A stretch of 64,000 nt of DNA from Rubrobacter taiwanensis (GTDB taxonomy: Bacteria; Actinomycetota; Rubrobacteria; Rubrobacterales; Rubrobacteraceae): positions 42,910 to 106,909 of the forward strand of contig NZ_SKBU01000031.1 of assembly GCF_004337705.1 (NCBI RefSeq), read 5' to 3'. The notes beneath the pieces are model-generated. The model was given only the letters and a program-made list of their open reading frames with translations. It was not told the DNA's origin and did not search any database. Positions 38,212 to 46,463 of this stretch are shown here, piece after piece (position 1 is the first letter of the stretch; each line of letters begins with the position of its first letter). The position numbers and the translations under genes are program-made.

Positions 38212-39303
38212 ATGGGAGCGCGGGAGGAGTGGCTGCGACCACTGAAGCGGCGGATCTACACCGTCGTCGCCGCGCTGGGTATAGCGGCCTCTGTCTTCGC
38301 CCTGATTATCAACGAGCTGTCCGGCCAATCGCCGTCCTTCGTGAGGGGTGTCCTGCTGGCCGCGGCCGGCTTCTGCGCGCTCCTGCTGCTCCTCCTCCGC
38401 ACGGAGGCCCCCCTGCGGTGGGTTGAAGAGCTGCTCTACGCCGGCACCGGAGCCATATTCCTGAGCGTCTTCTTCTTCGCGCTCTACGCGGCGGAGCACC
38501 ACTTTCAGGCGAAGAACTCTCTGCTCGGCCTGTACCTCTGGCTGCCCATGGTCTACGTGCTCGCCTTCCTGGTCCACGAGAGCCGCCCGGCCCTGTTCCG
38601 CTCCGCTCTGTTCTACATCCTCCTCGTGGCCGTCTCCCTGCCGCACGCCTTGAGCTACATAACCTCCCGGATGCCCCCGGAAGGGCCGGTCTACACCTCT
38701 TTCGAGCAGCTGTACTTCTCCAACGCCGTGATCATCGCGCTACTCTTCTTCTTCGCCCGCCTCAAGGAGCGGCTGCGGGAGGTTCAGCTGAACGCCGAGC
38801 GGATGGAGCGTCTCGCCCGGACGGACCCGCTCACAGGCGTGGCCAACCGCCGCCGGATTGAGCAGCTGCTGGAGGCTGAGGTGGAGAAGGCCGGCGCAGA
38901 GGGTCGCCGGCTCTCGCTCATCACCTTCGACATAGACGACTTCAAGCAGATCAACGACCTCTTCGGGCACGATGCCGGGGACTCGGTGCTGGCTCAGGTC
39001 GCCCGGACGGTGGAGTCCCACCTGCGGGCCGGGGATCACTTCGGGCGCTGGGGCGGCGAGGAGTTCGTGATCCTGGCCCCGGGGATGTCGCTGGAGATGG
39101 CCCGGGGGCTCGCGGACCGCGTCCGCACCGTGCTTCAGGATCAGGACTTCGACCCGATAGGAACCCTCTCGGCCAGCTTCGGCGTGGCCGAGCTGCAACC
39201 CGGAGACAGCCCTACCACACTCGTCAAGCGGGCCGACGTGGCCGTCTACCGGGCCAAGACCCGGGGCAAGAACCGGGTCGAGGCACACCCCGGAGCTGCC
39301 TGA
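38212..39303 (+). CDS. Membrane diguanylate cyclase (GGDEF protein)
   Basis: A 363-residue protein. The first ~190 residues hold about six transmembrane helices without a recognised sensor family. A short coiled linker leads to a GGDEF domain: ARTDPLTGVANRRRI, FDIDDFKQINDLFGHDAGD and WGGEEF. The GGEEF active loop is intact. An inhibitory RxxD site (RAGD) lies exactly five residues before it, so product inhibition is expected. It would make cyclic di-GMP in response to a membrane signal. The gene stands alone, with an apparent leaderless promoter. Confidence 0.88.
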   Translation: MGAREEWLRPLKRRIYTVVAALGIAASVFALIINELSGQSPSFVRGVLLAAAGFCALLLLLLRTEAPLRWVEELLYAGTGAIFLSVFFFALYAAEHHFQAKNSLLGLYLWLPMVYVLAFLVHESRPALFRSALFYILLVAVSLPHALSYITSRMPPEGPVYTSFEQLYFSNAVIIALLFFFARLKERLREVQLNAERMERLARTDPLTGVANRRRIEQLLEAEVEKAGAEGRRLSLITFDIDDFKQINDLFGHDAGDSVLAQVARTVESHLRAGDHFGRWGGEEFVILAPGMSLEMARGLADRVRTVLQDQDFDPIGTLSASFGVAELQPGDSPTTLVKRADVAVYRAKTRGKNRVEAHPGAA

Positions 39304-39387
39304 GCACCGGATTCCGGTCTCAGATATACTGAACGCCAGATTTGTTTGGGTGGGACCCAGGCGACGGAGTTCTAAGAAAGGAGGCTC

Positions 39388-40353
39388 GTGCTGCGTCGAA
39401 GCATCACATTCGCCCTTTTGCCGGCGCTCGCCATGATGCTTCTCGCCTGCCAGCCGCCGGGCGGGGGAGGCGAGGGGGAAGAGCTGTTCGTGACCATCGC
39501 CACGGGCGGGCAGTCCGGAAACTACTATCCCATAGGCGGCTCCCTGGCCAGTCTCTACGAGGACGAGCTCGGGGCCACGACGACCGTGGAGGCGACCGGC
39601 GCTTCGGTGGACAACATCAATCTCCTGGACGAGGGCCGGGCGGAGATGGCTCTCGTTCAGGCCGACGCGGCCTCTCAGGCCTACGCCGGAGAGGGCCCGT
39701 TCGAGGAGCCGGTGGACTCCTTCTCGGCCGTAGCCTCGCTCTACCCGCAGTACGTGCAGGTCATAACCATCGCGGGGTCCGGGGTAGAGACGATGGAGGA
39801 TCTGGCCGGCAAGCGGGTTTCGGTGGGCGCTCCGAACAGCGGGGTCGAGCTGAACGCCCGCGCGGTGACCGGAGCCTTCGGGCTCTCCTACGAGGACTTC
39901 TCGCCCCAGTACCTCTCCTACAGCGAGACCATAGACGGCATGCGCAACGGCAACATAGACGCGGGCTTCTTTACCTCCGGCATCCCGAACCCCTCGGTCA
40001 CGGACCTCTCCACGACCGACGAGGTCCGGGTGGTGCCGCTGGAGGGCGAGGGGGTGCAAAACCTCCTGAACGACTACGACTACTACTCGGAGGCGATCAT
40101 CCCCGCCGGAACTTACGAGGATCAGGAGGAAGACGTGCCTACGGTCACCTTCGCGAACCTGCTGGTGGTGAGCAACGAACTGGACGAGGACACCGTCTAT
40201 GAGCTCACCCGCACCATGTGGGAGAACATCGAGCGCATCCAGCAGACCAACGCCGCCGCGCGGGAGATAACGCTGGAGACGGCGCAGGATGGGATCCCGA
40301 TAGAGCTCCACCCCGGCGCCGAGCGGTACTACTCCGAGCAGGGGATGCGGTAG
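39388..40353 (+). CDS. TAXI family TRAP transporter solute-binding lipoprotein
   Basis: A 321-residue exported protein starting at GTG with AAAGGAGG upstream. A signal sequence with lipobox MLLAC (Cys21) is followed by a TAXI-type binding domain: VTIATGGQSGNYYPIGGSLA near residue 35 and VSVGAPNSGVELNARAV in the middle. It captures a solute, in other species glutamate or dicarboxylates, and delivers it to the fused permease encoded two genes on. A TATACT hexamer at 39325-39330 may be its -10 box. Confidence 0.87.
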   Translation: MLRRSITFALLPALAMMLLACQPPGGGGEGEELFVTIATGGQSGNYYPIGGSLASLYEDELGATTTVEATGASVDNINLLDEGRAEMALVQADAASQAYAGEGPFEEPVDSFSAVASLYPQYVQVITIAGSGVETMEDLAGKRVSVGAPNSGVELNARAVTGAFGLSYEDFSPQYLSYSETIDGMRNGNIDAGFFTSGIPNPSVTDLSTTDEVRVVPLEGEGVQNLLNDYDYYSEAIIPAGTYEDQEEDVPTVTFANLLVVSNELDEDTVYELTRTMWENIERIQQTNAAAREITLETAQDGIPIELHPGAERYYSEQGMR

Positions 40354-40372
40354 CCGCCGGAGGAGGGAATGG

Positions 40373-40873
40373 ATGGCCGTCCGGCTCGGAGCTCTGGTTG
40401 CAGCGCCCCTGCTGCTCGCCCTGACGGTGGGGTGGCTCTTGAGGCCGGAGGCGCATCTGACGGTAAGCAACAGCCGGACCGGAGAGATCTACCACCGGGT
40501 GGAGGTCCGGGAGGGCAGCACCGTCCGGCTCTCCTGGACACACTCGATCGAGAAGACTCCCTGGGTGGAGGTCTACGAGGTCTCGGGCGGGAGGTTTCTG
40601 CTGCGGGAGGCGCGCGTAAAGTCCTTCGGGGCGGGGGTGGACCAGATAGCGCCCGAGGTGCGCAACGCGGACGGGTGGGTGATCCTGAGCGGCACCGGAC
40701 GCTCTTTCCCCGAGCTGCGGTTCTTCCACTCCCGCGGGGTAGACCGGGAGCTCGCGCTGGACGGCCGGGTGCTGGACCTGGGCGAGGTGCCGCAGTACGC
40801 GCCGGTGTCGGTGGAGATCAGAAGCGGTTCGTGGATCGTATCCCTGCCGGACGGCCTGATGGGAGGGGAGTAG
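40373..40873 (+). CDS. DUF1850 domain-containing protein
   Basis: A 166-residue protein with an N-terminal hydrophobic segment and a DUF1850 domain recognised by SWTHSIEKTPWVEVYEV near residues 55-70 and the following strand-rich region. DUF1850 proteins are habitually encoded between the TAXI binding protein and the fused permease of TRAP systems, as here, and are presumed to be small accessory membrane-associated parts. Function is not established. The ATG has GGAGGAGGG upstream, and the gene ends one base before the permease start. Confidence 0.8.
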   Translation: MAVRLGALVAAPLLLALTVGWLLRPEAHLTVSNSRTGEIYHRVEVREGSTVRLSWTHSIEKTPWVEVYEVSGGRFLLREARVKSFGAGVDQIAPEVRNADGWVILSGTGRSFPELRFFHSRGVDRELALDGRVLDLGEVPQYAPVSVEIRSGSWIVSLPDGLMGGE

Positions 40874-40874
40874 G

Positions 40875-42845
40875 GTGGATCAGAGGCGGGAAGAGCCGGC
40901 GGTTAACGTAGAGCGGGCCGAGAAGTACGACAAGGAGCTCCGCTACCGGCGGTTCGACAGCCTACTTGCGACGCTCGCGGTGTACGTTATCGCGGTCGCG
41001 CTCTCCCTCTACCACCTCTACGCGGCGGCCTTCCCGGTCTTCTCCGCCCACCAGCACCGGGCGCTGCACCTGGCGGGCATCCTCGCCCTCGCCTTCCTGC
41101 TCTACCCGGCCACCTCGGGTGCCTCGCGCACGCGCCTGCCGCTCTACGACCTGGCGCTGGCCGCGCTCGGCGTGGCCGTGAACCTGTACATCGTGCTCGG
41201 TTACGCGGGCATCGTGGCGCGGGGCACGAGCAACTACAACACCACCGACCTCGTCTTCGCCGCCGTAACGATAGTACTGGTGCTGGAGGCTGCGCGGAGG
41301 CTCATGGGCTGGGGGTTGCCGGCGCTCTGCATCCTCTTCCTGCTCTACGGCTACCTGGGGCGCATCATCCCGAGCGAGATCTTCCGCCACCGCGGCTACG
41401 CCCTGGACGACATGGCCGCCTATATGTATATGGGCCTGGAAGGTATCTACGGCACCCCTCTGGGCGTCTCCGCCAACTTCATAATCCTGTTTATCATCTT
41501 CGGGGCCATCATGATGAAGACCGGCCTCGGCGCCTTCTTCAACGACCTCGCCCTGGCCCTCGCCGGGCGCGCCAAGGGCGGTCCGGCGAAGGTGGCCGTG
41601 ATCTCCAGCGGGTTTATGGGCTCGATCAACGGCTCGGCGCTCGCCAACGTGGTCTCCACCGGGGCGTTCACCATCCCCCTGATGAAGAGGATCGGCTACC
41701 GGCCCAACTTCGCCGGGGCCGTGGAGGCCAGCGCCTCGGTCGGAGGGCAGGTTCTGCCCCCGATTATGGGCGCCGCGGCGTTTATCATGGCGGAGACTCT
41801 GGGCATCAGCTACGCCACGGTAGTCCTGGCCGGCGTCCTGCCCGCCCTGCTCTACTACCTGGCGGTGATAACCCAGGTGCACCTGCGGGCCGACCGCATG
41901 GGCCTGGTCGGCCTGCCCGCCGCAGAGGTGCCCCGGATAAAGGAGATCATGAAAGAACGCGGGCACCTGCTCTTCCCGCTGCTCTTCTTCATCTACATGC
42001 TCTTCTTCGCGGGCGTCTCGCTCGCCTACGCGGCCTTCTGGACCATCATCGTCAGCCTCGTGGTCGCCCAGCTGCGCGCGAGCACGCGCCTGGGGGTGCG
42101 GGAGCTGCTGGACGCGCTGGAGTCCGGAGCACGCCTGACCATAAGCGTCGCCCTGGCGTGCGCAGCCGTAGGGCTCATCGTCGGCATAGCCGCCCTCACC
42201 GGCTTCGGCCTGAAGCTGGCGAACGCCATCGTAGCGGTCGGCGGCGAGGTCCTCTTCTTCAGCCTTATCTTCACGATGCTGGCCGCGATCATGCTCGGCG
42301 TCGGCCTCCCCTCGATCCCCGCCTACATCATCACCGTCACGGTCGCCGCCCCGGCGCTCGTGGAGCTGGGCGTCGAGCCCCTCACCGCTCACTTCTTCGT
42401 CTTCTACTTCGGCATCTTCGCCAACCTCACCCCGCCGGTCGCCCTGGCCGCCTTCGCCGCCTCGGGGCTCTCGGGCGGCTCCCCGATGCGTACCGGCTTC
42501 ATAGCCCTGAAGCTGGCGATAGCAGGCTTCATCGTGCCCTACATGTTCGTCTACTCCGACGCGCTGCTCCTCTCCAACGCCGAAGGGCTCGAAGCCCTCC
42601 CGGTGGCCGCGACCGCCATCGTGGGAGTGCTGATGCTGGCCGTGGCCGTCGAAGGATACCTCTTCTCTACCGTGGCCTGGCCGCTGCGCGCCCTGCTCGC
42701 CGCCGCAGCCATCCTCATGCTCAACCCGAACTTCCTCACGGATGCCGCCGGTATCACGGTGGCCTTCGCAGTCCTGCTCTGGCAGTGGCGCAAAGGCCGG
42801 CGGGAACAGGAGGAGAGCGCCCCAGCGAAAGAGCCCGCCCGGTAG
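40875..42845 (+). CDS. TRAP transporter fused permease (DctQ-DctM)
   Basis: A 656-residue membrane protein starting at GTG. The small DctQ-like part lies at roughly residues 30-150. It is followed by the large DctM domain, with about twelve helices, conserved NGSALANVVSTGAFTIPLMK and VGGQVLPPIMGAAAFIMAE segments, and late GLPSIPAYIITVTVAAPAL. The fused form is normal for TAXI-type TRAP systems. It is ion-driven and depends on the lipoprotein encoded two genes upstream. The C-terminal tail is charged. Confidence 0.88.
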   Translation: MDQRREEPAVNVERAEKYDKELRYRRFDSLLATLAVYVIAVALSLYHLYAAAFPVFSAHQHRALHLAGILALAFLLYPATSGASRTRLPLYDLALAALGVAVNLYIVLGYAGIVARGTSNYNTTDLVFAAVTIVLVLEAARRLMGWGLPALCILFLLYGYLGRIIPSEIFRHRGYALDDMAAYMYMGLEGIYGTPLGVSANFIILFIIFGAIMMKTGLGAFFNDLALALAGRAKGGPAKVAVISSGFMGSINGSALANVVSTGAFTIPLMKRIGYRPNFAGAVEASASVGGQVLPPIMGAAAFIMAETLGISYATVVLAGVLPALLYYLAVITQVHLRADRMGLVGLPAAEVPRIKEIMKERGHLLFPLLFFIYMLFFAGVSLAYAAFWTIIVSLVVAQLRASTRLGVRELLDALESGARLTISVALACAAVGLIVGIAALTGFGLKLANAIVAVGGEVLFFSLIFTMLAAIMLGVGLPSIPAYIITVTVAAPALVELGVEPLTAHFFVFYFGIFANLTPPVALAAFAASGLSGGSPMRTGFIALKLAIAGFIVPYMFVYSDALLLSNAEGLEALPVAATAIVGVLMLAVAVEGYLFSTVAWPLRALLAAAAILMLNPNFLTDAAGITVAFAVLLWQWRKGRREQEESAPAKEPAR

Positions 42846-42965
42846 CTCCGGTCCGGCGGGGGCCGATCCGAACCCCGCCGGACGGTCAGACCACCCGCAC
42901 CCTCTCCGGCCGGCGCCGTTGAACCCGGTCGAGCCCGGGACGAGATCCGCCAGCGGCGGATCGGC

Positions 42966-42995
42966 TTGATCTTGACTGTCCGTTCAGTTTATAAT
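42966..42995 (+). promoter_or_regulatory. paa operon promoter with TetR-type operator (site C)
   Basis: TTGATC (42966-42971) and a perfect TATAAT (42990-42995) are 18 bases apart, 39 bases upstream of paaA. The operator ACTGTCCGTTCAGT (42975-42988) lies within the spacer. Read on the minus strand it is ACTGAACGGACAGT, sharing ACTG..CG..CAGT with sites A and B. Confidence 0.7.
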
Positions 42996-43034
42996 CATGT
43001 CAACGATCCGTCGGGCGAGCGAGGTGAGGTGGTT

Positions 43035-43982
43035 ATGACGGCGGTGACCGAAGAGATTCTCTTGGAGAGGATCCGGAGCGGGAGGCTTATAGAGTCTCCG
43101 GAGCAGGCGACGGAGCGGTACATCGAGGGGTTGAAGCGGACCCTGATCGTCTCTGCGGACACGGAGCTGATCAGTGCGCCGGCCTACATGAACGCGACTA
43201 AAGACTTCTCGACGCTTCCGAGCGTCAACAACTACATCACGGTGATGGGTATCGTGCAGGATGAGCTCGGGCACGCGCACATCGCCTACCGGATGTTGCG
43301 GGATCTCGGGGTGGACACCGAGGAGCTCGTCTACGAGCGCGAGCCGCGGAAGTTCAAGTACCCCTATGCTTTTGACGTACCGCTGGAGAGTTTCACGGAG
43401 CTGGTGGTCGCCAACGGGTTCTACGACCGGGCCGGTTTCGTGTTGCTCAGCGACATCCACCGCAACTGTTCCTACGGGCCGTGGAAGCGGGCGCTCGTGA
43501 AGGTGGACCGGGAGGAGAACTTCCACCTCCGGCACGGGGAGAAGTGGATGAAGGTCTTCGCCCGCGACCCGGAGAAGAAGGAGGAGCTGCAGCGGGCGGT
43601 GGACTGGATGTTCGTGCTTACGCTGGAGTGGTTCGGGCTGCCGGACAGCCTGAAGCGGCACAACGAGCAGATAGAGTACGGCTACAAGGGTTCGACCAAC
43701 GATCAGCTAAGGCAGACCTGGATGAGCCACACCGTTCCGCTGTGCGAGTCTCTGGGGCTTAAGGTGCCGGCTCACTACGACGAGGAGCTGGGCGAGTACG
43801 TCATAGACTGTCCGTTCCCGGCGCAGTTCGACGAGGAAGAGAAGCGGTGGCTCTTCGAGGAGGGGCAGATCTCCTGGGACGACGTTCTGGAGCGCTGGAA
43901 GAAGCGGGGGCCCAAGAACGAGGAGTACGTGGCGCACATCCAGCGCGGCTACAAGGAGCTCTACGCCGGTGGCAGGGGATAG
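43035..43982 (+). CDS. paaA: 1,2-phenylacetyl-CoA epoxidase catalytic subunit PaaA
   Basis: A 315-residue ferritin-like di-iron protein. Iron ligands lie in SADTELISAPAYMN, QDELGHAHIAYR (the ExxH pair) and DREENFHLRHGEKW. It is the catalytic subunit that inserts one oxygen atom into the ring of phenylacetyl-CoA. The C-terminal segment rich in Trp, Glu and Lys and the overall length match PaaA. The ATG at 43035 follows GAGGTGAGG; an upstream in-frame ATG at 42966 falls inside the promoter and is rejected. It is the first gene of a 13-gene operon. Confidence 0.92.
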   Translation: MTAVTEEILLERIRSGRLIESPEQATERYIEGLKRTLIVSADTELISAPAYMNATKDFSTLPSVNNYITVMGIVQDELGHAHIAYRMLRDLGVDTEELVYEREPRKFKYPYAFDVPLESFTELVVANGFYDRAGFVLLSDIHRNCSYGPWKRALVKVDREENFHLRHGEKWMKVFARDPEKKEELQRAVDWMFVLTLEWFGLPDSLKRHNEQIEYGYKGSTNDQLRQTWMSHTVPLCESLGLKVPAHYDEELGEYVIDCPFPAQFDEEEKRWLFEEGQISWDDVLERWKKRGPKNEEYVAHIQRGYKELYAGGRG

Positions 43983-43986
43983 AGAG

Positions 43987-44301
43987 ATGCGGAAGACGAG
44001 AACCGAGGAAGAGGTGCGCGACGCGCTGCGGGAGGTGCTCGACCCCGAGTACCCCGTCAGTCTGGTGGATCTCGGGCTCATCCGGGGCATACGGGTGGAC
44101 GGGGCGGTCGCCAGGATAAAGCTCACGTACACCTGCATGGGATGTCCGGCGATGGACATGATCCAGGACGACGTGCGCGAGCGGCTGCTTCAGATGGACG
44201 GGATCGAAGAGGTGGACATCGAGGTCGTCTGGCCCACCTGGTCGAAGAAGGACATCACGCCTCTGGGCCGGAAGCAGCTCCGGCAGGTGGGGGTGATCTA
44301 G
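43987..44301 (+). CDS. paaD: PaaD-like DUF59/MIP18 protein (N-terminal part only)
   Basis: A 104-residue DUF59 (MIP18-type) protein: LDPEYPVSLVDLGLIRGI near residues 19-36, and the cysteine segment TYTCMGCPAMDMI near residue 50, with VVWPTWSKKDIT near the end. Full PaaD in other bacteria has this domain plus a C-terminal zinc ribbon of about 50 residues. Here the protein stops after the DUF59 part, and the zinc ribbon is encoded separately at 45492. PaaD is thought to assist iron or cluster loading of the epoxidase. The gene lies 4 bases after paaA. Confidence 0.85.
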   Translation: MRKTRTEEEVRDALREVLDPEYPVSLVDLGLIRGIRVDGAVARIKLTYTCMGCPAMDMIQDDVRERLLQMDGIEEVDIEVVWPTWSKKDITPLGRKQLRQVGVI

Positions 44302-44302
44302 G

Positions 44303-44515
44303 ATGCGTCCGGTCGAGAACTACGAGGTCTTCGCGGCCCGGTCTAAGAAGGGTTCTGCCGGCAAGGAGTTTCCCCTCCGGCACAACGGCAACGTCCGGGC
44401 TGCAGAGCCCCGGGAGGCAGCGGTCTATGCGCACCTGATGTACGACGAGTGGCACTGGCGCGAGATGTTCGTCGTGCCGAGTAAGGCCATCGTCCGGGTT
44501 ATAAGGCCGGAGTAG
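44303..44515 (+). CDS. paaB: 1,2-phenylacetyl-CoA epoxidase subunit PaaB
   Basis: A 70-residue PaaB protein, shorter than the usual ~95. It reads YEVFAARSKKGSAGKEFPLRH, then VRAAEPREAAVYAHLMYDEW and MFVVPSKAIVRV, the three recognisable PaaB blocks. PaaB bridges PaaAC pairs in the epoxidase complex. It starts one base after the DUF59 gene and is followed after 9 bases by a second small protein with the same plan. Confidence 0.85.
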   Translation: MRPVENYEVFAARSKKGSAGKEFPLRHNGNVRAAEPREAAVYAHLMYDEWHWREMFVVPSKAIVRVIRPE

Positions 44516-44524
44516 GGAGGAGCG

Positions 44525-44725
44525 ATGGAGCGGTACCTGGTCTTCGCGCGCGACCGTTACGATGAGCCGCTGGAGCACCGGGGCGAGGTTGAGGCCCCGG
44601 ACGAGGAGGCGGCGGCGAAGGCGGCGCTGGAGCGCTACGGGAAGGACTGGCTAGAGCTCTCGCTCGTGCCGGTGGGCAAGATCTACTGGGCCGGGCGCGA
44701 GGAAGAAGTGGAGGTGGAGGCGTGA
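44525..44725 (+). CDS. Second PaaB-like small protein
   Basis: A 66-residue protein with GGAGG just before its ATG. It follows the PaaB plan: YLVFAR at the start, H-G-E-V-E-A in the middle, the AAAKAALERYGKDWLEL helix and SLVPVGKIYWAGR at the end. Blocks fall at about the same spacing as in the preceding PaaB protein, though identity is low. It may be a paralogous structural subunit, giving a heteromeric bridge in the epoxidase. Its stop overlaps the paaC start by 4 bases. Confidence 0.7.
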   Translation: MERYLVFARDRYDEPLEHRGEVEAPDEEAAAKAALERYGKDWLELSLVPVGKIYWAGREEEVEVEA

Positions 44726-45534
44726 CCGAACGGCTGGAGGGGAACGAGGAGGTGGCGCCCGGACGCGGGGCGCAGGCCGAGTTCCTGGTGGACAACGACG
44801 AGGCTCTGGCCGCGCTCGTGAACCTGATCGCGGTCATAGGAGACAACGAGTACTTCCTCGGCCGCCGCGTCTCCGAGTGGGCCGACGCCGCGCCCCTGCT
44901 CGAGTCCGCCACCGCCTGCGCCGCCATAACGCAGGACAAGCTCGGTCACTCGCGGGCGATCTACCCCCTTCTGGAGGAGCTTCCGTGGCCGAAGGCTCCC
45001 ACGGGTCTGCAGGGTGAGGTGGACCGGGCGCGGCGTTACTCGGTGAGCTTCCTGGACGAGCCGTTCCCGAGCTGGTCGCACGTCGTGGCGGCGCTCGCGC
45101 TCGTCGGGCCCGCTGTGAACGTCGTGCTGGAGGCGGTCAAGGACTCCCGCTACGAGGCGCTCGCCAGAAGAGCGCAGCGCATCCTGGACGAAGAGAAGCT
45201 CACTTCGGCCTACGCGGAGGGGCTGGTGCGCCAGATCTGCCACGAGGAGCGCGGGCACAGGCTCTTCCAGGAGCGGGTGGACGAGCTCTTCACCGAGATG
45301 CTTCTGTGGTTCGGTCCGGAGGGCGAGGAGGGTATAGAAGCTCTCAGGGAGGAGGGCCTCGTCAGTATGGGCAACGAGGAGATGCGCCAGAGGTACTTGA
45401 GCCGCGTCGTCCCGCTGCTGCAGGAGTGCGGCATAGAGGTCCCGGTCGGGCGCAACGAGAGCGAGGGGAGATGGGAGTACGGAGAGCTGCCGTGGAACGA
45501 GTGGAACCAGCTCCAGAGAAGGCTGAAGAGGTAG
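44722..45534 (+). CDS. paaC: 1,2-phenylacetyl-CoA epoxidase structural subunit PaaC
   Basis: A 270-residue ferritin-like protein related to PaaA but with the structural-subunit pattern: LIAVIGDNEYFLGRRVSEW, ITQDKLGHSRAIYPLLEEL, and the late HEERGHRLFQERVDELF helix. PaaC forms the stable dimer with PaaA and helps bind the CoA substrate. It starts at a GTG overlapping the previous stop (GTGA). The zinc-ribbon gene begins 43 bases before its end in another frame. Confidence 0.9.
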   Translation: MTERLEGNEEVAPGRGAQAEFLVDNDEALAALVNLIAVIGDNEYFLGRRVSEWADAAPLLESATACAAITQDKLGHSRAIYPLLEELPWPKAPTGLQGEVDRARRYSVSFLDEPFPSWSHVVAALALVGPAVNVVLEAVKDSRYEALARRAQRILDEEKLTSAYAEGLVRQICHEERGHRLFQERVDELFTEMLLWFGPEGEEGIEALREEGLVSMGNEEMRQRYLSRVVPLLQECGIEVPVGRNESEGRWEYGELPWNEWNQLQRRLKR

Positions 45535-45680
45535 GGGCCGGAAAGGAGGGGCGGGAGCCGGCCTGCCCCTGGTGCGGCTCGCCGGAGGCAGAGAAGGTCT
45601 CCGACTACGGGCCGCATCTGATGGTCTGCCAGTACATCTGCCGCGGGTGCAACAGCCCCTTCGAAGTCATCAAGCGATGA
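45492..45680 (+). CDS. Stand-alone PaaD-type zinc ribbon
   Basis: A 62-residue protein. Its last 40 residues are a four-cysteine zinc ribbon: CPWCGSPEAEKVSDYGP and then CRGCNSPFEVIK. The CPxCGS, a Phe/Tyr-Gly-Pro turn and the CxxC-x-x-PF(E/D)-(V/Y)-(I/F)-K ending match the C-terminal domain of PaaD. The start is probably the GTG at 45492, with GGAGAG upstream; it overlaps paaC. No start codon exists between the paaC stop and the ribbon, so overlapping translation is needed. It probably pairs with the 104-residue DUF59 protein to reconstitute PaaD. Confidence 0.8.
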   Translation: MERVEPAPEKAEEVGAGKEGREPACPWCGSPEAEKVSDYGPHLMVCQYICRGCNSPFEVIKR

Positions 45681-46462
45681 CCGGGGACGGCGGGCTGATT
45701 ACGTCCCTTGAGGAGGGCATCCTGCTCGTCCGGCTGAACCGTCCCGAGCGGCGCAACGCCCTCGACGAGGCGCTGCAGGGCGAGCTGCTGGAGCTGCTGC
45801 TGAGGGCGGAGCGGGACCGGGAGGTGCGCGGCGTCATCCTGACCGGCAGCGGCGGGGCCTTCTCTGCCGGGGGCGACCTCTCCCGCTTCGAGCGGGAGTG
45901 GAGCCCGGCCGAGTTCCGGGCTCAGAGTCACGAGCTGACGCGGCTTGTTACCTCGGTCGAGCGGCTGGAGAAGCCCGTGATCGCGGCCATCAACGGGCTC
46001 GCGACCGGGGCCGGGACGCAGCTCGCGCTTGCCTGCGACCTGAGGATCGCCTCGGAGAACGCAAGCTTCCTCTTCCGGGAGGGCATGATCGGGCTCATCC
46101 CCAGCCACGGCGGCTGTGTGCGGCTGGTGAAGCTCGTCGGGCTGGCGCGGGCGCGGGACATCCTGCTCGGCGGCGAGGATCTAAGCGCAAAAGAGGCCTT
46201 CCGGCACGGGCTGGTCACGAAGGTGGTGCCGCCCGGAGAGCTGCTGGACGAGGCCCGCGTCCGGCTGCATCATATATTCCGGCGTGCGCCGCAGGCCTAC
46301 GGGCTGGCCAAGCGGCTGCTGCACCTCTCCGCCAGCGCGGACATGGAGAGCGGCATGTTCGCCGAGAGCCTGGCCCAGAGCCTGCTGGTCACGACGCAGG
46401 ATCACCGGGAGGGCGTCCGGGCGGCGCGGGAGCGCCGCCGGCCCGTCTTCAGGGGGGAGTAG
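45677..46462 (+). CDS. Enoyl-CoA hydratase/isomerase, PaaG-like
   Basis: A 261-residue crotonase beginning in an ATGA overlap with the zinc-ribbon stop. Oxyanion segments are AFSAGGDLSRFE and GLATGAGTQLALACDLRI. The first catalytic Glu is in FREGMIGLIPSHGG; the second position carries Asp (ARDILLGG), which suggests an isomerase more than a classical hydratase. In the paa pathway PaaG isomerises ring-1,2-epoxyphenylacetyl-CoA to the oxepin and later shifts a double bond. Position directly after the epoxidase genes supports PaaG over other crotonases. Confidence 0.78.
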   Translation: MTGDGGLITSLEEGILLVRLNRPERRNALDEALQGELLELLLRAERDREVRGVILTGSGGAFSAGGDLSRFEREWSPAEFRAQSHELTRLVTSVERLEKPVIAAINGLATGAGTQLALACDLRIASENASFLFREGMIGLIPSHGGCVRLVKLVGLARARDILLGGEDLSAKEAFRHGLVTKVVPPGELLDEARVRLHHIFRRAPQAYGLAKRLLHLSASADMESGMFAESLAQSLLVTTQDHREGVRAARERRRPVFRGE

Positions 46463-46463
46463 C

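Noticed and set aside
35872..38646. Minus-strand open frame of over 900 codons opposite the benzoate-CoA ligase and amidohydrolase
   Set aside because: Same reason: a shadow of high third-position GC in the real genes; no recognisable domain.
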